Counted from the stretch's first letter, positions 42,941-53,620 are shown. The stretch: DNA of 64,000 nucleotides from Caulobacter rhizosphaerae (GCF_010977555.1 NZ_CP048815.1:1790501-1854500); one strand, 5' to 3'. The notes: generated by a model not told the origin, from the sequence alone. Program-made: numbers and translations.

Positions 42941-45832
42941 ATGTCTGACCGTCGCATTCAGCGCTGGAGCACGGGTTGCTCGGCGCTCGCCCTGGCCTTC
43001 GCCGGCGTCCTGGCCGCCGGCGCCGCCAGCGCCCAGACCGCTCCCGCGCCGGACAATACGGTCGAGGAAGTGGTGGTCACCGGCTTCCGCGAAAGCCTCA
43101 AGAGCGCCCTGAACGTCAAGCGCCAGTCCTCGGGCGTGGTCGACGCCATCAAGGCCGAGGATATCGCCGACTTCCCCGACGCCAATCTGGCCGAATCGAT
43201 TCAGCGGGTGCCCGGCGTGTCGATCACCCGCGTGGCCGGCGAGGGGCGCACGATCACCGTCCGCGGCCTGCCGCCGACCTTCACCCGCGTGCGCATCAAT
43301 GGCATGGAGGCCCAGTCGACCAGCGGCGCCACCACCAGCGACCGCGGCGCCAACCTGGGCCGGGGCTTCGACTTCAACACCTTCGCTTCGGAGCTGTTCA
43401 GCGGCATCACCGTACGTAAGACCGCCCAGGCCGAGGTGATCGAGGGCTCGTTGGGCGCGACCGTCGACCTGGAGACCGCCAAGCCGCTGGACCACAAGGG
43501 CCTGACCTTCGTGCTGGGCGCCTCGGCCGGCTACAACGACCTGGCCAAGAACGTCGATCCCAAGTTCACCGCCGTGGTCGGCAACAGTTGGGACACCCGC
43601 TGGGGCGAGTTCGGGGCCCAGGCCTCGCTGGCCTTCAGCAAGCGCAAGTTCCTCGAGGACCAGTGGGGCTCGGGCGGCTGGAACCCGGCCACGGTCGACG
43701 GCGGCTTCTGCACCCCGGTCGGGGTCACGCCGCAGAACCCGGTCACCAACACCGGCAATGGCACCGACGCCGCCAACTGCGCCACCGGCGTGGCCCGGCC
43801 GCCGGCTGGCGACCCGGTCTACGCCCAGGCCAATCGCTCGACCGTGTTCTTCCCGCGCCTGCCGCGCTACGGCCGCTTCCATCACAACCAGGAGCGCACC
43901 GGCGCCACCCTGGCCCTGCAATGGAAGCCGACGTCGCGGACCTCGCTTTCCTTCGACGCGCTCTATTCGGACTACGACGTCAAGCGCGAGGAGAACTGGC
44001 TGGAGGGCTTCTCGTTCGCCCGCGCCATCAGCCAGAACGGCAAGCCGCAGACCGCCGTGCGCGAACTGATCCTACGCAATGCGGGGACCAGCCACACCGC
44101 CGGCGTCAATCTCGGCCAGACCGTCTATGACGTCGACTACGCCCGCTTCGACGGGGTCGACATCCGCTCCGACACCCAGCACGACGAATTCGAGAACGTC
44201 TTCCAGCAATATACCCTGGCCGGGACGCACGAGCTGACCGACCGCCTGACGGTGACCGGGCTGATCGGCTATTCGAAGTCCGACTACGACCAGCCGATGA
44301 CGACGACGATCATGTTCCAGCGTCCCAACGCCGGCATGACCATCGACTTCCGCAACAACCGCGACCAGCCGATCATCAAGCACGATTTCGACGTCACGAA
44401 CGCCGGGCTCTACAGCTTCGGCGCGCCCAACGCCGAGGTGCGGCTGCAGCAGATCTACACCACCAACATCTACAAGACCGCCGAGGTGAACCTGGCCTGG
44501 GCCTATGACGACGACCTGACGCTCAAGGTCGGCGGCCACTATGACGAGTTCTCGTTCGACACCTCTGCCAAGCAGCGGTCGAACAACTTCCTGGTCCCGA
44601 CCCTGAGCACGGCCGAACTGCAGGCGGTGACCAAGGTGGTGTCCGGCTTCGGCGGCCACGGCATCGACGACGGCGTGTTCCCCAGCAGCTGGGCGACCAT
44701 CGACTACGACAAGTTCGTCGCCAGCCAGAACCTCTACAGCGAGACGGGGATGTACGCCCTGATCCCCAACTACGGCGGCATCCGGCGCGTCGACGAGAAG
44801 GTGGCCTCGGCCTATTTCCAGGCCGACCTGAAGACCGTGATCGGCGGCCTGCCGGTGCGCGGCGACATCGGCTTCCGCTTCGCCCAGACCGAGCTGCAGT
44901 CGCGCGGCTACCAGATCGGCCTGTCGCCGCAGCGGGTGACGGCGGAGAACAAGTACCACGACGTCCTGCCGTCGTTTAACGTCGCCGTCGATGTCCGTGA
45001 GAACCTGGTCCTGCGCTTCTCCGGGGCCAAGGTGGTCTCGCGGCCGGACCTGGGCTTCCTCACCCCTGGCGGCAGCCTGAACCTGACCGGCACGCCGTCG
45101 ATCACCTCGGGCAATCCGGATCTCGACCCGATCCGCGCCACGACGGCCGACCTCGGCGCGGAATGGTACTTCGCCCCAGGCGCGCTGCTGGGCGTCGGCG
45201 TCTTCTACAAGGACATCGCCACCTATGTTCAGAACCAGTCCCAGCAGATGACCTTCCGCCAGACGGGCCTGCCGATGTCGCTGCTGGGCACGTCGGGCGT
45301 CGATCCGGACAACACCCCGATCACCGTCACCCGGCCGGTCAACACCCCCGGCGGCCCCCTCAAGGGCTTCGAGATCAACTACCAGCAGAACTTCACGTTC
45401 CTGCCCGGTCTGCTGCGCCACACCGGCGCGCTGGTCAACTACACCTATGTCGACTCGCAGATCGACTACTTCCTGGCGGCGGGCGGCGTGACGACCAACG
45501 ACCTGGTGGGCCTGTCCAAGCACGCCTACAACGCCACGCTGTTCTACGAGGACGAGAAGTTCAGCGCCCGGATCTCGGCGGCCTATCGCGACAAGTCGAT
45601 CGTCGCCCTGCCGGCCAACAACCCGCTGCAGGACCTTGAAGGCTACGACAAGAACCTGACCTTCGACCTGGCGGCCTCGTACCAGATCAACGAGAACTTC
45701 AAGCTCTCGCTGGAGGGGCTGAACATCCTCGACCGGTTCAATCGCCAGTTCATCGATTCCGACCGCGACAGCACGTTCGTCTACACCCACACCGGACGAC
45801 AGTGGAATCTGGGACTGCAGTACAAGTTCTAG
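42941..45832 (+). CDS. TonB-dependent receptor 2
   Basis: A 963-residue outer-membrane receptor. The signal (SALALAFAGVLAAGAASAQ) precedes the TonB-box-like VEEVVVTGFRESL, the plug (IKAEDIADFPDANLAESIQRVPGV, TVRGLPPTFTRVRINGMEAQ) and a barrel ending NLGLQYKF. The plug follows the usual pattern of proteobacterial carbohydrate receptors. It differs clearly from receptor 1, so the two probably bind different oligosaccharides, for example side-chain versus backbone fragments. The AGGAGG ribosome site is strong. A hairpin at 45846-45872 follows. Confidence 0.93.
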   Translation: MSDRRIQRWSTGCSALALAFAGVLAAGAASAQTAPAPDNTVEEVVVTGFRESLKSALNVKRQSSGVVDAIKAEDIADFPDANLAESIQRVPGVSITRVAGEGRTITVRGLPPTFTRVRINGMEAQSTSGATTSDRGANLGRGFDFNTFASELFSGITVRKTAQAEVIEGSLGATVDLETAKPLDHKGLTFVLGASAGYNDLAKNVDPKFTAVVGNSWDTRWGEFGAQASLAFSKRKFLEDQWGSGGWNPATVDGGFCTPVGVTPQNPVTNTGNGTDAANCATGVARPPAGDPVYAQANRSTVFFPRLPRYGRFHHNQERTGATLALQWKPTSRTSLSFDALYSDYDVKREENWLEGFSFARAISQNGKPQTAVRELILRNAGTSHTAGVNLGQTVYDVDYARFDGVDIRSDTQHDEFENVFQQYTLAGTHELTDRLTVTGLIGYSKSDYDQPMTTTIMFQRPNAGMTIDFRNNRDQPIIKHDFDVTNAGLYSFGAPNAEVRLQQIYTTNIYKTAEVNLAWAYDDDLTLKVGGHYDEFSFDTSAKQRSNNFLVPTLSTAELQAVTKVVSGFGGHGIDDGVFPSSWATIDYDKFVASQNLYSETGMYALIPNYGGIRRVDEKVASAYFQADLKTVIGGLPVRGDIGFRFAQTELQSRGYQIGLSPQRVTAENKYHDVLPSFNVAVDVRENLVLRFSGAKVVSRPDLGFLTPGGSLNLTGTPSITSGNPDLDPIRATTADLGAEWYFAPGALLGVGVFYKDIATYVQNQSQQMTFRQTGLPMSLLGTSGVDPDNTPITVTRPVNTPGGPLKGFEINYQQNFTFLPGLLRHTGALVNYTYVDSQIDYFLAAGGVTTNDLVGLSKHAYNATLFYEDEKFSARISAAYRDKSIVALPANNPLQDLEGYDKNLTFDLAASYQINENFKLSLEGLNILDRFNRQFIDSDRDSTFVYTHTGRQWNLGLQYKF

Positions 45833-45845
45833 ATCGCGGGAGGAA

Positions 45846-45872
45846 CAGCCGCGGCGAACGCCGCCGCGGCTG
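45846..45872. terminator. Hairpin between receptor 2 and GH39 genes
   Basis: CAGCCGCGGCG (45846-45856) pairs perfectly with CGCCGCGGCTG (45862-45872) over a 5-nt loop, in the 52 bp between converging stops. There is no long U-tract, but the location fits a two-way terminator. Confidence 0.7.
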
Positions 45873-45884
45873 GTCGTCTCCAGA

Positions 45885-47579
45885 CTATTGCGGCTTGGGC
45901 CGCTCCAGCACCAGCAGGGACACGCCCTGGCGCGGCAGCTGGAAGCTCAGGGTCAGGCCGTCCTTGCCACGGACCGGCTGCGGGCCGTCGATCACGGCCA
46001 GGCTGCTGGCCTGCTCAAGGGTGTCGTACTGGGCCTTGCTGGGGGCCATGGGCGAGCCCATCCGCCGCCAGGCGCCGTAGACATTGCCGTGCGTCTCGTC
46101 GACCCGGTAGTGGACCAGCCTGGCGCCGGCGAAGGCGCGGGGCAGGTTCTTGAGGGCCAGGCTGACGTCGGCCGCCGGGCCCGGCACGTCGTCGTCGTGA
46201 TAGTTCCAGACCATGATCGCCAGTCGATCGGGGCCCAAGCTGGCCAGGGTCCCTACATCGGGGCGTCCGCGCACGCCGCTGGCGACGATCTCGTCCAGCG
46301 GGATCTGGCCTGAACTGACCGCCTGCAGCCGCTGGGGGCCCATCAGGCTGAACATCCGGAACACGTTCAGCACCGCCAGGTCCAGGCCGTTGCTCGACAG
46401 CTGGCGGAAGCCGGCGAAATAGGGCTGGTCCTCGAACTCGAACGCCCAGGTCAGGGCGCCGTCCAGGGTCACGCCGCGCCGCGCGGCCAGGTCGTGCGCT
46501 CGGGCGAAGCTGGCGGCGGTGTAGCTGGAATAGACCGTGCCGTTGCGATAGCTGAAGCTGGGGCCCTGGCAGGCGGCGCAGCCTTCCGGATCGGACTCGC
46601 CGATCACGATCGGCTTGTCCTTCAGCGCCGGTCGCGCGGCGATCATCGAAAAGCCCTTGTCGATGCCGGCCAGCTGGCTGGCGATGCCCATGCGGATGTG
46701 GCCGTCGACGAAGGTCGGCGAGCCCTTGGCGTGGAAGGCCAGGAAGTCGGTCGGCGTGCCCTTCTGGCCGGTCGCGTAGTTGGTCCCGTCGGTCAGGTGG
46801 GTGAGGAAGTCCTCCATGAACTGGCCGCCGCTGCCGGCCACGTCCGGGCCGCCGACCTTGGCGGTGGGCAGGGCCCGGCGGACGCCGGCGACGGCGTAGT
46901 CGTGCAGCTTGTGGAACTCCTGCGGCGTGCCTTTCCAGTAGGCGGGGCCGTTGGGTTCGTTCCAGACCTCGAAGTACCAGGTCTCGACCTCGGCCTGGCC
47001 GTAGCGCTCGACGCAGTGGCGGACCCACTGGTAGGCCAACTCGGACCACTTGTCGTAGTCCTTGGGCGGATAGCCCCAGCCGCCGCTGATCAGGTTGTAG
47101 TCGAAGCCCGGCCGCCAGGCGTGCTGGTAGGGCTCGGGGCTCGTCGACAGCGCCTGGGGCATGAAGCCAATCTGGACATAGGGCCGGACCCCGTTGGCCA
47201 GGTAGGTGTCGAACAGATGGTCCAGGATGGTCCAGTCATAGACCGGCCGCCCCTGGGCGTCCTCGGTATAGACGTTGGTGCTGCCCCACTTCAGGGCTGG
47301 GGTTCCGTCGCCGGTGTTCAGCAGGTTGTGGGTGCGGAAATAGACGGCCTTGGGCTTGAGCGCGCCCAGGTGGCCCAGCAGCTTGCGGCCGTCCTTCATG
47401 GTCGCGTAGTTCGGCTCGTCGGCCCCGAAGAACCGCCAGATCGGCCTCAGCTCGCCGACCTGTTTGCCGGCGTCGACGGTGATCGAGACCGGGATGTCGG
47501 CGGGCGGCGCCTGGGCCAAGGCCGACGATCCCGCGAGCCAGAAAGCAGCGAACAAGCCCGCGCCGACACCGTTCCGCAT
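45885..47579 (-). CDS. Exported GH39 glycosidase (beta-xylosidase-like)
   Basis: A 564-residue protein with signal AGLFAAFWLAGSSALAQ. GH39 marks are FFGADEPNYATMKDGRKLL, YFRTHNLLNTGDG, WYFEVWNEPNGPAYW with the acid/base Glu, FHAKGSP and PIVIGESDPEGCAAC with the nucleophile Glu. It resembles the Caulobacter XynB2-type beta-xylosidases, some of which also act on arabinosides. It is transcribed alone, with a perfect ATTGT-AGG-ACAAT palindrome about 80-90 bp upstream. In this locus it may trim xylose or arabinose units from pectin side chains. Confidence 0.88.
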   Translation of the reverse strand: MRNGVGAGLFAAFWLAGSSALAQAPPADIPVSITVDAGKQVGELRPIWRFFGADEPNYATMKDGRKLLGHLGALKPKAVYFRTHNLLNTGDGTPALKWGSTNVYTEDAQGRPVYDWTILDHLFDTYLANGVRPYVQIGFMPQALSTSPEPYQHAWRPGFDYNLISGGWGYPPKDYDKWSELAYQWVRHCVERYGQAEVETWYFEVWNEPNGPAYWKGTPQEFHKLHDYAVAGVRRALPTAKVGGPDVAGSGGQFMEDFLTHLTDGTNYATGQKGTPTDFLAFHAKGSPTFVDGHIRMGIASQLAGIDKGFSMIAARPALKDKPIVIGESDPEGCAACQGPSFSYRNGTVYSSYTAASFARAHDLAARRGVTLDGALTWAFEFEDQPYFAGFRQLSSNGLDLAVLNVFRMFSLMGPQRLQAVSSGQIPLDEIVASGVRGRPDVGTLASLGPDRLAIMVWNYHDDDVPGPAADVSLALKNLPRAFAGARLVHYRVDETHGNVYGAWRRMGSPMAPSKAQYDTLEQASSLAVIDGPQPVRGKDGLTLSFQLPRQGVSLLVLERPKPQ

Positions 47580-47657
47580 GACGTCATCCCCAATGGCCGA
47601 CGCCTGCCGCGCGCCGTTGAGTCATGGGTAACACGGATCGCGGAACGGGCCAGACGA

Positions 47658-47670
47658 ATTGTAGGACAAT
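47658..47670. promoter_or_regulatory. Candidate GntR-type operator upstream of GH39 gene
   Basis: ATTGTAGGACAAT has perfect 5-bp arms around AGG. The complementary strand (TTGTCCTACAA) resembles the reverse of the arabinose-block word (TTGTCTGACTA), so one GntR protein or a relative could bind both. Confidence 0.4.
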
Positions 47671-47720
47671 AGCGCCAAGGCAAGCGGCGGGACGCGCCAG
47701 TACGTTCCGCCGCTCAGTTC

Positions 47721-48833
47721 CTAGGCCTTCGCCGCTTGCCGCCCGGCCCGCACCGCCGCCGCCAGGTCGTCGAGCATCCGGACCGAGGTCTCCCAGTCGA
47801 CGCAGGCGTCGGTGACCGACTGGCCGTAGGCGAGGGCGCGGCCGGGGACGATGTCCTGGCGGCCGGCGACGAGGTTGCTCTCGATCATCACCCCCATGAT
47901 CGGCGCGTCTCCGGTCGCGACCTGGGCGCAGAGGTCGGCGACGACGGCGGGCTGGTTCTCGTGGTTCTTGCCGCTGTTGGCATGGCTGGCGTCGACCATG
48001 ATGCGCGGCGGCAGGCCGGCCTTGACCAGGGCCTGCGCCACCGCCGCCACGCTGGCGGCGTCGTAGTTGGGCGTCTTGCCGCCGCGCAGCACGACGTGGC
48101 TGTCGGCGTTGCCGGTGGTGGTGGCGATGGCGGCGCGGCCTTCCTTGGTCACCGCCAGGAAATGGTGCGGCTGGGCGGCGGCCAGCACCGCGTCGATGGC
48201 CACCTTGACGTCGCCGTTGGTGCCGTTCTTGAAGCCGACCGGGCAGGAGAGGCCCGAGGCCATCTCGCGGTGGATCTGGCTTTCGGTGGTGCGCGCCCCG
48301 ATCGCGCCCCAGGCCACCAGGTCGGCGATGTATTGCGGGGTGGTGACGTCCAGGAACTCGCAGGCCGCCGGCAGGCCCTGGGCGCTGACGTCCAGCAGCA
48401 CCCGCCGCGCCAGCCGCAGGCCCTCGTTGATCCGGAAACCGCCGTCCAGGTCGGGATCGTTGATCAGCCCTTTCCAGCCCACCGTGGTGCGCGGCTTCTC
48501 GAAATAGACCCGCATGACCACTTCCAGCTCGCCGGCGTGACGCTCGCGCTCGACGGCCAGGCGGCGGGCGTAGTCGAGGGCGGCCTTGGGATCGTGGATC
48601 GAGCACGGCCCGATCACCACCACCAGGCGGTCGTCGCGGCCGTGCAGGATCTGGTGCACGGCGTGGCGGGCGTCGCCGACGACCTCGGCGATCGACGAGG
48701 TGGCCGGCGCCTCGCCGATCACCTGGGCGGGCGGACTGAGGGTCTGGAGTTTCTGGATCCGCAGGTCGTCGGTGGGGACGGGGATCGAAGCGAGCGGGTT
48801 TGGGGCGAGATGAGCGGCGGTCGAGGCGGGCAT
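47721..48833 (-). CDS. aroG: 3-deoxy-7-phosphoheptulonate (DAHP) synthase, class I
   Basis: A 370-residue cytoplasmic enzyme that joins phosphoenolpyruvate and erythrose 4-phosphate in the first step of the shikimate pathway. Family motifs are clear: VVVIGPCSIHDPKAALDYA, VVMRVYFEKPRTTVGWKGLINDP, GLPAACEFLDVTTPQYI, WGAIGARTTESQIHREMASGL, VGFKNGTNGDVKVAIDA, VLRGGKTPNYD and VDASHANSGKN. Class I enzymes are often feedback-inhibited by one aromatic amino acid; which one is not evident. The 182-bp leader contains an aromatic-rich peptide and terminator, pointing to control by attenuation. The gene is unrelated to the pectin locus beside it. Confidence 0.95.
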   Translation of the reverse strand: MPASTAAHLAPNPLASIPVPTDDLRIQKLQTLSPPAQVIGEAPATSSIAEVVGDARHAVHQILHGRDDRLVVVIGPCSIHDPKAALDYARRLAVERERHAGELEVVMRVYFEKPRTTVGWKGLINDPDLDGGFRINEGLRLARRVLLDVSAQGLPAACEFLDVTTPQYIADLVAWGAIGARTTESQIHREMASGLSCPVGFKNGTNGDVKVAIDAVLAAAQPHHFLAVTKEGRAAIATTTGNADSHVVLRGGKTPNYDAASVAAVAQALVKAGLPPRIMVDASHANSGKNHENQPAVVADLCAQVATGDAPIMGVMIESNLVAGRQDIVPGRALAYGQSVTDACVDWETSVRMLDDLAAAVRAGRQAAKA

Positions 48834-48874
48834 GGTGTCACTCCGGGAAATCTGCGGGGTCCGGAGCGGCCATC

Positions 48875-48905
48875 AAAAAAGCCGCCCGGGGGACCCCTGG
48901 CGGCT
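48875..48905 (-). terminator. Attenuator terminator in the DAHP synthase leader
   Basis: On the minus strand a GC-rich hairpin (outer stem AGCCGCC / GGCGGCT, inner run of G-C pairs) ends in six T residues, 42 bp before the aroG start codon. Placed between a leader peptide and the gene, it is a classic attenuator position. Confidence 0.8.
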
Positions 48906-48931
48906 GGTGAAGACATTCGGCGGCGCTGAAT

Positions 48932-49015
48932 TCAGGCCGAACGATCCCCTCCCAACGCCAGAGGCGTCGGATAGCTAAAGTACCAAAACAGCTGTTGGCT
49001 GGCGCCGAGGATCAT
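48932..49015 (-). CDS. Aromatic-rich leader peptide of DAHP synthase gene (27 aa)
   Basis: A 27-codon frame from the ATG at 49015 to the TGA at 48932. Its middle reads QQLFWYFSYP: five aromatic codons (two Phe, one Trp, two Tyr) within six positions. It is followed 26 bp later by the terminator hairpin and then the aroG gene. Ribosome stalling at these codons when aromatic amino acids are short would be expected to prevent terminator formation. Only a weak ribosome site (AGG) is visible. The run of F, W and Y codons is very unlikely by chance upstream of this particular gene. Confidence 0.78.
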   Translation of the reverse strand: MILGASQQLFWYFSYPTPLALGGDRSA

Positions 49016-49160
49016 GGGGCCAGCCTAGAGCCAAGTTCGCCGCCTGTCACGCCCCTACCGCGCGGGGGCGTAAAAGGGACCTCGACGCGAGGCGATATCG
49101 ATGTTTGGAAGTTGTCCAGGAAGTGGTCGGGACCCAAAGCCAAGTCGCTTTGGGTCCCGA

Positions 49161-49235
<75 letters not shown>

Positions 49236-49325
49236 GAAGAGGAGGGGGCGTATAGCGAACCAAACGCGGTTGGCAAAGACAAAATCGTCTTGACCGATCG
49301 TCGCAGCGCTTTCACCTGTGGAAAG

Positions 49326-49493
49326 ATGAGCCGGAACCCCAAGCCCCACAACGAAAAAGCCGAGCGCGAAGCGCGACTGGCCCAGGCTCTGCGCACCAAT
49401 CTTCGCCGCAGGAAGGCCGCGCCTGCCGCGGCCGACAAGGGCGCGGCCAGGCCGGAATCCCCCGCGTCGGACGACGAGACCCCCTCCGGCTGA
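49326..49493 (+). CDS. Small basic conserved protein upstream of murA
   Basis: A 55-residue highly charged protein: MSRNPKPHNEKAERE, then LAQALRTNLRRRKA and an Ala/Pro/Asp-rich tail. It has no membrane segment. The ATG is preceded by GGAAAG. Small Lys/Arg-rich proteins of this type occur before murA in related bacteria as I recall. No function is assigned. It ends 121 bp before the murA start. Confidence 0.65.
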   Translation: MSRNPKPHNEKAEREARLAQALRTNLRRRKAAPAAADKGAARPESPASDDETPSG

Positions 49494-49614
49494 GGAGGAA
49501 TCTTGAGGAATCGGCGCCCCCCCTTGCGCGGGCCCTTGCAACCAGTAGAACCGCCCCTTCACATGTGACCGCGCGGCGACACCCCCCGACCGGCCGCGCG
49601 ACGAGGGACTTCAT

Positions 49615-50902
<1,288 letters not shown>

Positions 50903-50910
<8 letters not shown>

Positions 50911-51346
50911 TCCCGCACCTCTGAAGCTGCTGGCCCAGGACGCCGACGACCTGGCCGTGATCTCGGCCGCCCTGCAGGACGCCGTGGCCAAGATCGGCGA
51001 CATCCGCTGGGACGCCTCGGCCCGCACCCTGACCCTGGCCTGCAACCGCTTCCGCTGGGAGGCGGGCGGCCAAAAGAAAGGCAAGAAGGGCGAGCGGATC
51101 CGCTCGGCTCTGCAACTGGGCGACGTCACCGGCGTCCAGGCCCGCAAGCTGCGTCGCGACGCCAAGGGCGCGGTGGTCGAGCTGCTGTCGGTGGCCTTCG
51201 AGCCGGCCGAGGCGCCGGGCGGCGCGGTGCTGCTGACCTTCGCCGGCGGCGGCGACCTGAAGGTCACCGTCGATTGCCTGGACGTGATCCTGGCCGACGT
51301 CTCGGAGGCCTGGGCCACCCCGCGCCGGCCGGGACACGCGGAATAG
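50903..51346 (+). CDS. DUF2948 family protein
   Basis: A 147-residue soluble protein: [22 protein letters not shown] near the start, [60 protein letters not shown] at the end. This is the DUF2948 family, which in alphaproteobacteria is commonly encoded between murA and hisD. Function is unknown. It overlaps the murA stop by 8 bp, so it is translationally coupled. Here hisD is about 12 kb away instead of adjacent. Confidence 0.9.
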
Positions 51347-51464
51347 GGGCGCCGTAGCCTCCACGCGGAGATCCGCCAGGTGGAGCACGGAAGCGTTGGT
51401 GCATTCCGTCGACGCCGGAACTGAAGCACGATGGGTCGTCTCAACCCGCGGCAGGCCGACGACC

Positions 51465-52139
51465 ATGGTCCAGAAACACACGAGCCGGCGATCCTCGCAC
51501 CCATGGATCGATACGGTATGGCAGACGGTCTGCCTCAGCGACGGGGTGTATCTGGCGACGCCGGACGGCTCGTGGGACCTGATCCGCAGCATCGCGCCGG
51601 ACGGCGGATCCATGGTGTTCCTGAGCGGACAGGCGACCGAGCCCGTCGAGGTTCCGTATCGCGACGGCGAGAGCTCGGTCGTCATCTCGTTCTGCGCCCA
51701 CGTCTACCTCGCGCAGGACAGGGAGCCGCGGGTCGGCCCCGAAATCCGGGTGCTGCCGGTGAGCGGCGAGACGTTCGTGCTGGACGGCGTGGAGCTGCCG
51801 TTGCCGACCTTCGAGAACGTCGAGCCGCTGGTCGACGCGATGATCGCCGCCGGCCTGCTCGCCTCCAACGACCTAGTGGCCAGGGCCTTCAGCGAGACCC
51901 CAAAGGCCGCCTCGGCGCGCTCGGTGCAGCAGCATTTCAAGCAGACCACCGGGATCACCCAGAAGAGCTTCCAACTGATCCGCCGCGCGCAGGAAGCCGT
52001 GCGGCGGCTGAAGGCCGGCGAAGCGCCGGCCGGAGTAGCAGTCGATCTGGGCTATGCGGACCAGCCGCACATGATCAAGTCGATCAAGAAGATCATGGGC
52101 GCCTTGCCCTCCAATCTCGACGCGGTCCACAAGATCTGA
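51465..52139 (+). CDS. AraC-type transcriptional regulator
   Basis: A 224-residue protein. The N-terminal half (WQTVCLSDGVYLATPDGSWDLI) looks like an AraC-type sensing domain. The C-terminal half contains a helix-turn-helix (ARSVQQHFKQTTGITQKSFQLIRRAQEAVRRLKAG, then VAVDLGYADQPHMIKSIKKIMG), which is the AraC/XylS signature. The ATG at 51465 was preferred to earlier in-frame starts because the upstream residues are not conserved-looking; the ribosome site is weak, so the start is uncertain. It converges on the epoxide-hydrolase-like gene. Target and effector are unknown. Confidence 0.75.
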   Translation: MVQKHTSRRSSHPWIDTVWQTVCLSDGVYLATPDGSWDLIRSIAPDGGSMVFLSGQATEPVEVPYRDGESSVVISFCAHVYLAQDREPRVGPEIRVLPVSGETFVLDGVELPLPTFENVEPLVDAMIAAGLLASNDLVARAFSETPKAASARSVQQHFKQTTGITQKSFQLIRRAQEAVRRLKAGEAPAGVAVDLGYADQPHMIKSIKKIMGALPSNLDAVHKI

Positions 52140-52175
52140 TCGCCGGGCGCGGGGGCGCTCGGCGGCGCGACCCCG

Positions 52176-53384
52176 CTACGACAGCAACAGGGCGAAGCTC
52201 TTGAGATCCTTGACGTAGACCTGCGGATCTTCCCACGCCGCGAAGTGGCCCGCGCCTTCCATGTCGTGGAACTGCACGACGTTGCCGGCGGTCTGACGGT
52301 CCGCCCATTCGCGAGGCAGGCGCACCCCGCCGGGGATCGGCGCCTCGGTGGCCACCGCCACCGGAACCCTGGTGTTCCTGCCCTTGATGGTCGGGGGCTG
52401 CATGGCGTTGGCGTTGTAGAGGCGGAACGAGGACGCCGCCGTCTCCGTCAGCCAGTAGATCATGATGTTGGTCAGAAGCTCGTCACGGCCGAACCGGGCG
52501 TCCGCCTCGTCCCCCACGCCCATGCCGGCCATGAAGCTCATGATCCAGGCGGCCAGCCCGACCGGCGAGTCGTTCATGGCGAAGGCTAGGCTTTGCGGCT
52601 TGGTCGCCTGCACCAGATTGAATGCGCCGTGGGCGAAGAACCATTGCTGGATGGCGCCCGCATAGGCCTGCTCGGGCCCGCTGAGAACGCTGAAGTCGGT
52701 CGTGTGGTCGGGATAGCCGACGTCGGTGACATGGATGCCGGTCACCTTCTCCGGATGGCGCTGGGTCAGCGACATGGCGATGACCGAGCCCAGGTCGCCG
52801 CCGGCGGCGATGAACCGGTCGTGGCCCAGCACGTCTCCCATGAGCTGAGCGAAGAGGTCGGCGATCTTGTCGACCGGGAGCGCCGTGCGCTGCGAGAACC
52901 CCGTTCCGGGGATGGACGGCACGACGACGTGGAAGTCCTCGGCCAGGGCGTCGATGACCTTGTGATAGCGGTAGAAGCTGTCGGGCCACCCGTGCAGCAG
53001 AAGCAGCGCGGGGGCGTCCGGCTTCCTGGACGGCCGGTGGACGAAGTGCAGGTCGACGCCGTCGATCTGGACCTTGTAGTTCGGCAGGGCGTTCAGGCGC
53101 GCTTCAGCCTGGCGCCAGTCGTATTGGTTCAGCCAGTAGTCGGTCAGCGACTTCATGTAGCCGAGGTTGGTTCCGAACATCCATGCCGCGTCGGCGGGCT
53201 CGTCGGGCCAGCGGGTGTGGCGCAGGCGCGACTTCAGGTCGGCCAGCTGTTCGTCCGGGAAGGCGATCGTGAAGGGGGTCGGCTGTTGCATGGGAGGGCT
53301 TTCCTTCGAGTGTGCGGGTTGGCTGACAAGGCCGCTCACAAGGCTCGCCGCGAGGATGGTCTTGCCAAATTCACGCCGGTTCAT
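52176..53384 (-). CDS. Exported epoxide-hydrolase-like alpha/beta hydrolase
   Basis: A 402-residue protein. MNRREFGKTILAASLVSGLVS is a Tat signal. The epoxide hydrolase N-terminal domain follows (FTIAFPDEQLADLKSRLRHTRWPDE, WLNQYDWRQAEARLNALPNYKVQIDG), then the fold LLLLHGWPDSFYRYHKVI with the HGWP oxyanion motif, FIAAGGDLGSVIAMSLT with nucleophile Asp, and GAGHFAAWEDP with the catalytic His. Family members open epoxides; the exported form and lone context give no clue to the substrate. The ATG at 53384 precisely begins the Tat signal. Confidence 0.85.
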   Translation of the reverse strand: MNRREFGKTILAASLVSGLVSQPAHSKESPPMQQPTPFTIAFPDEQLADLKSRLRHTRWPDEPADAAWMFGTNLGYMKSLTDYWLNQYDWRQAEARLNALPNYKVQIDGVDLHFVHRPSRKPDAPALLLLHGWPDSFYRYHKVIDALAEDFHVVVPSIPGTGFSQRTALPVDKIADLFAQLMGDVLGHDRFIAAGGDLGSVIAMSLTQRHPEKVTGIHVTDVGYPDHTTDFSVLSGPEQAYAGAIQQWFFAHGAFNLVQATKPQSLAFAMNDSPVGLAAWIMSFMAGMGVGDEADARFGRDELLTNIMIYWLTETAASSFRLYNANAMQPPTIKGRNTRVPVAVATEAPIPGGVRLPREWADRQTAGNVVQFHDMEGAGHFAAWEDPQVYVKDLKSFALLLS

Positions 53385-53620
53385 GGCCTGGTTCCTTGTC
53401 TGATTGACGAGGATCAAGCTATCGGCGCGGCCTCGGCGCGCATTGTAAGAAAGCGAAAATCACCTGGGACGCCACGGATCTGACGGACGACGGGTTCGTG
53501 CCGCGCCGTTAGCCAGGCGTGACGTCAGCGGGCTTCGGGCGCGGGCGACAAGGCGCCTTGCCCTGGGGATCCCGCGCATTTTCGCTGGCCACGACGCGGC
53601 ATCGCGGCTAACGGCCGGGG

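Noticed and set aside
44072..45790. Long antisense frame opposite receptor 2
   Set aside because: Low-complexity Val/Gly/Asp-rich shadow; the receptor reading is complete and has a signal and barrel.
48834..49015. Riboswitch before DAHP synthase
   Set aside because: No known riboswitch core is visible; the aromatic-rich peptide plus terminator explains the leader better.
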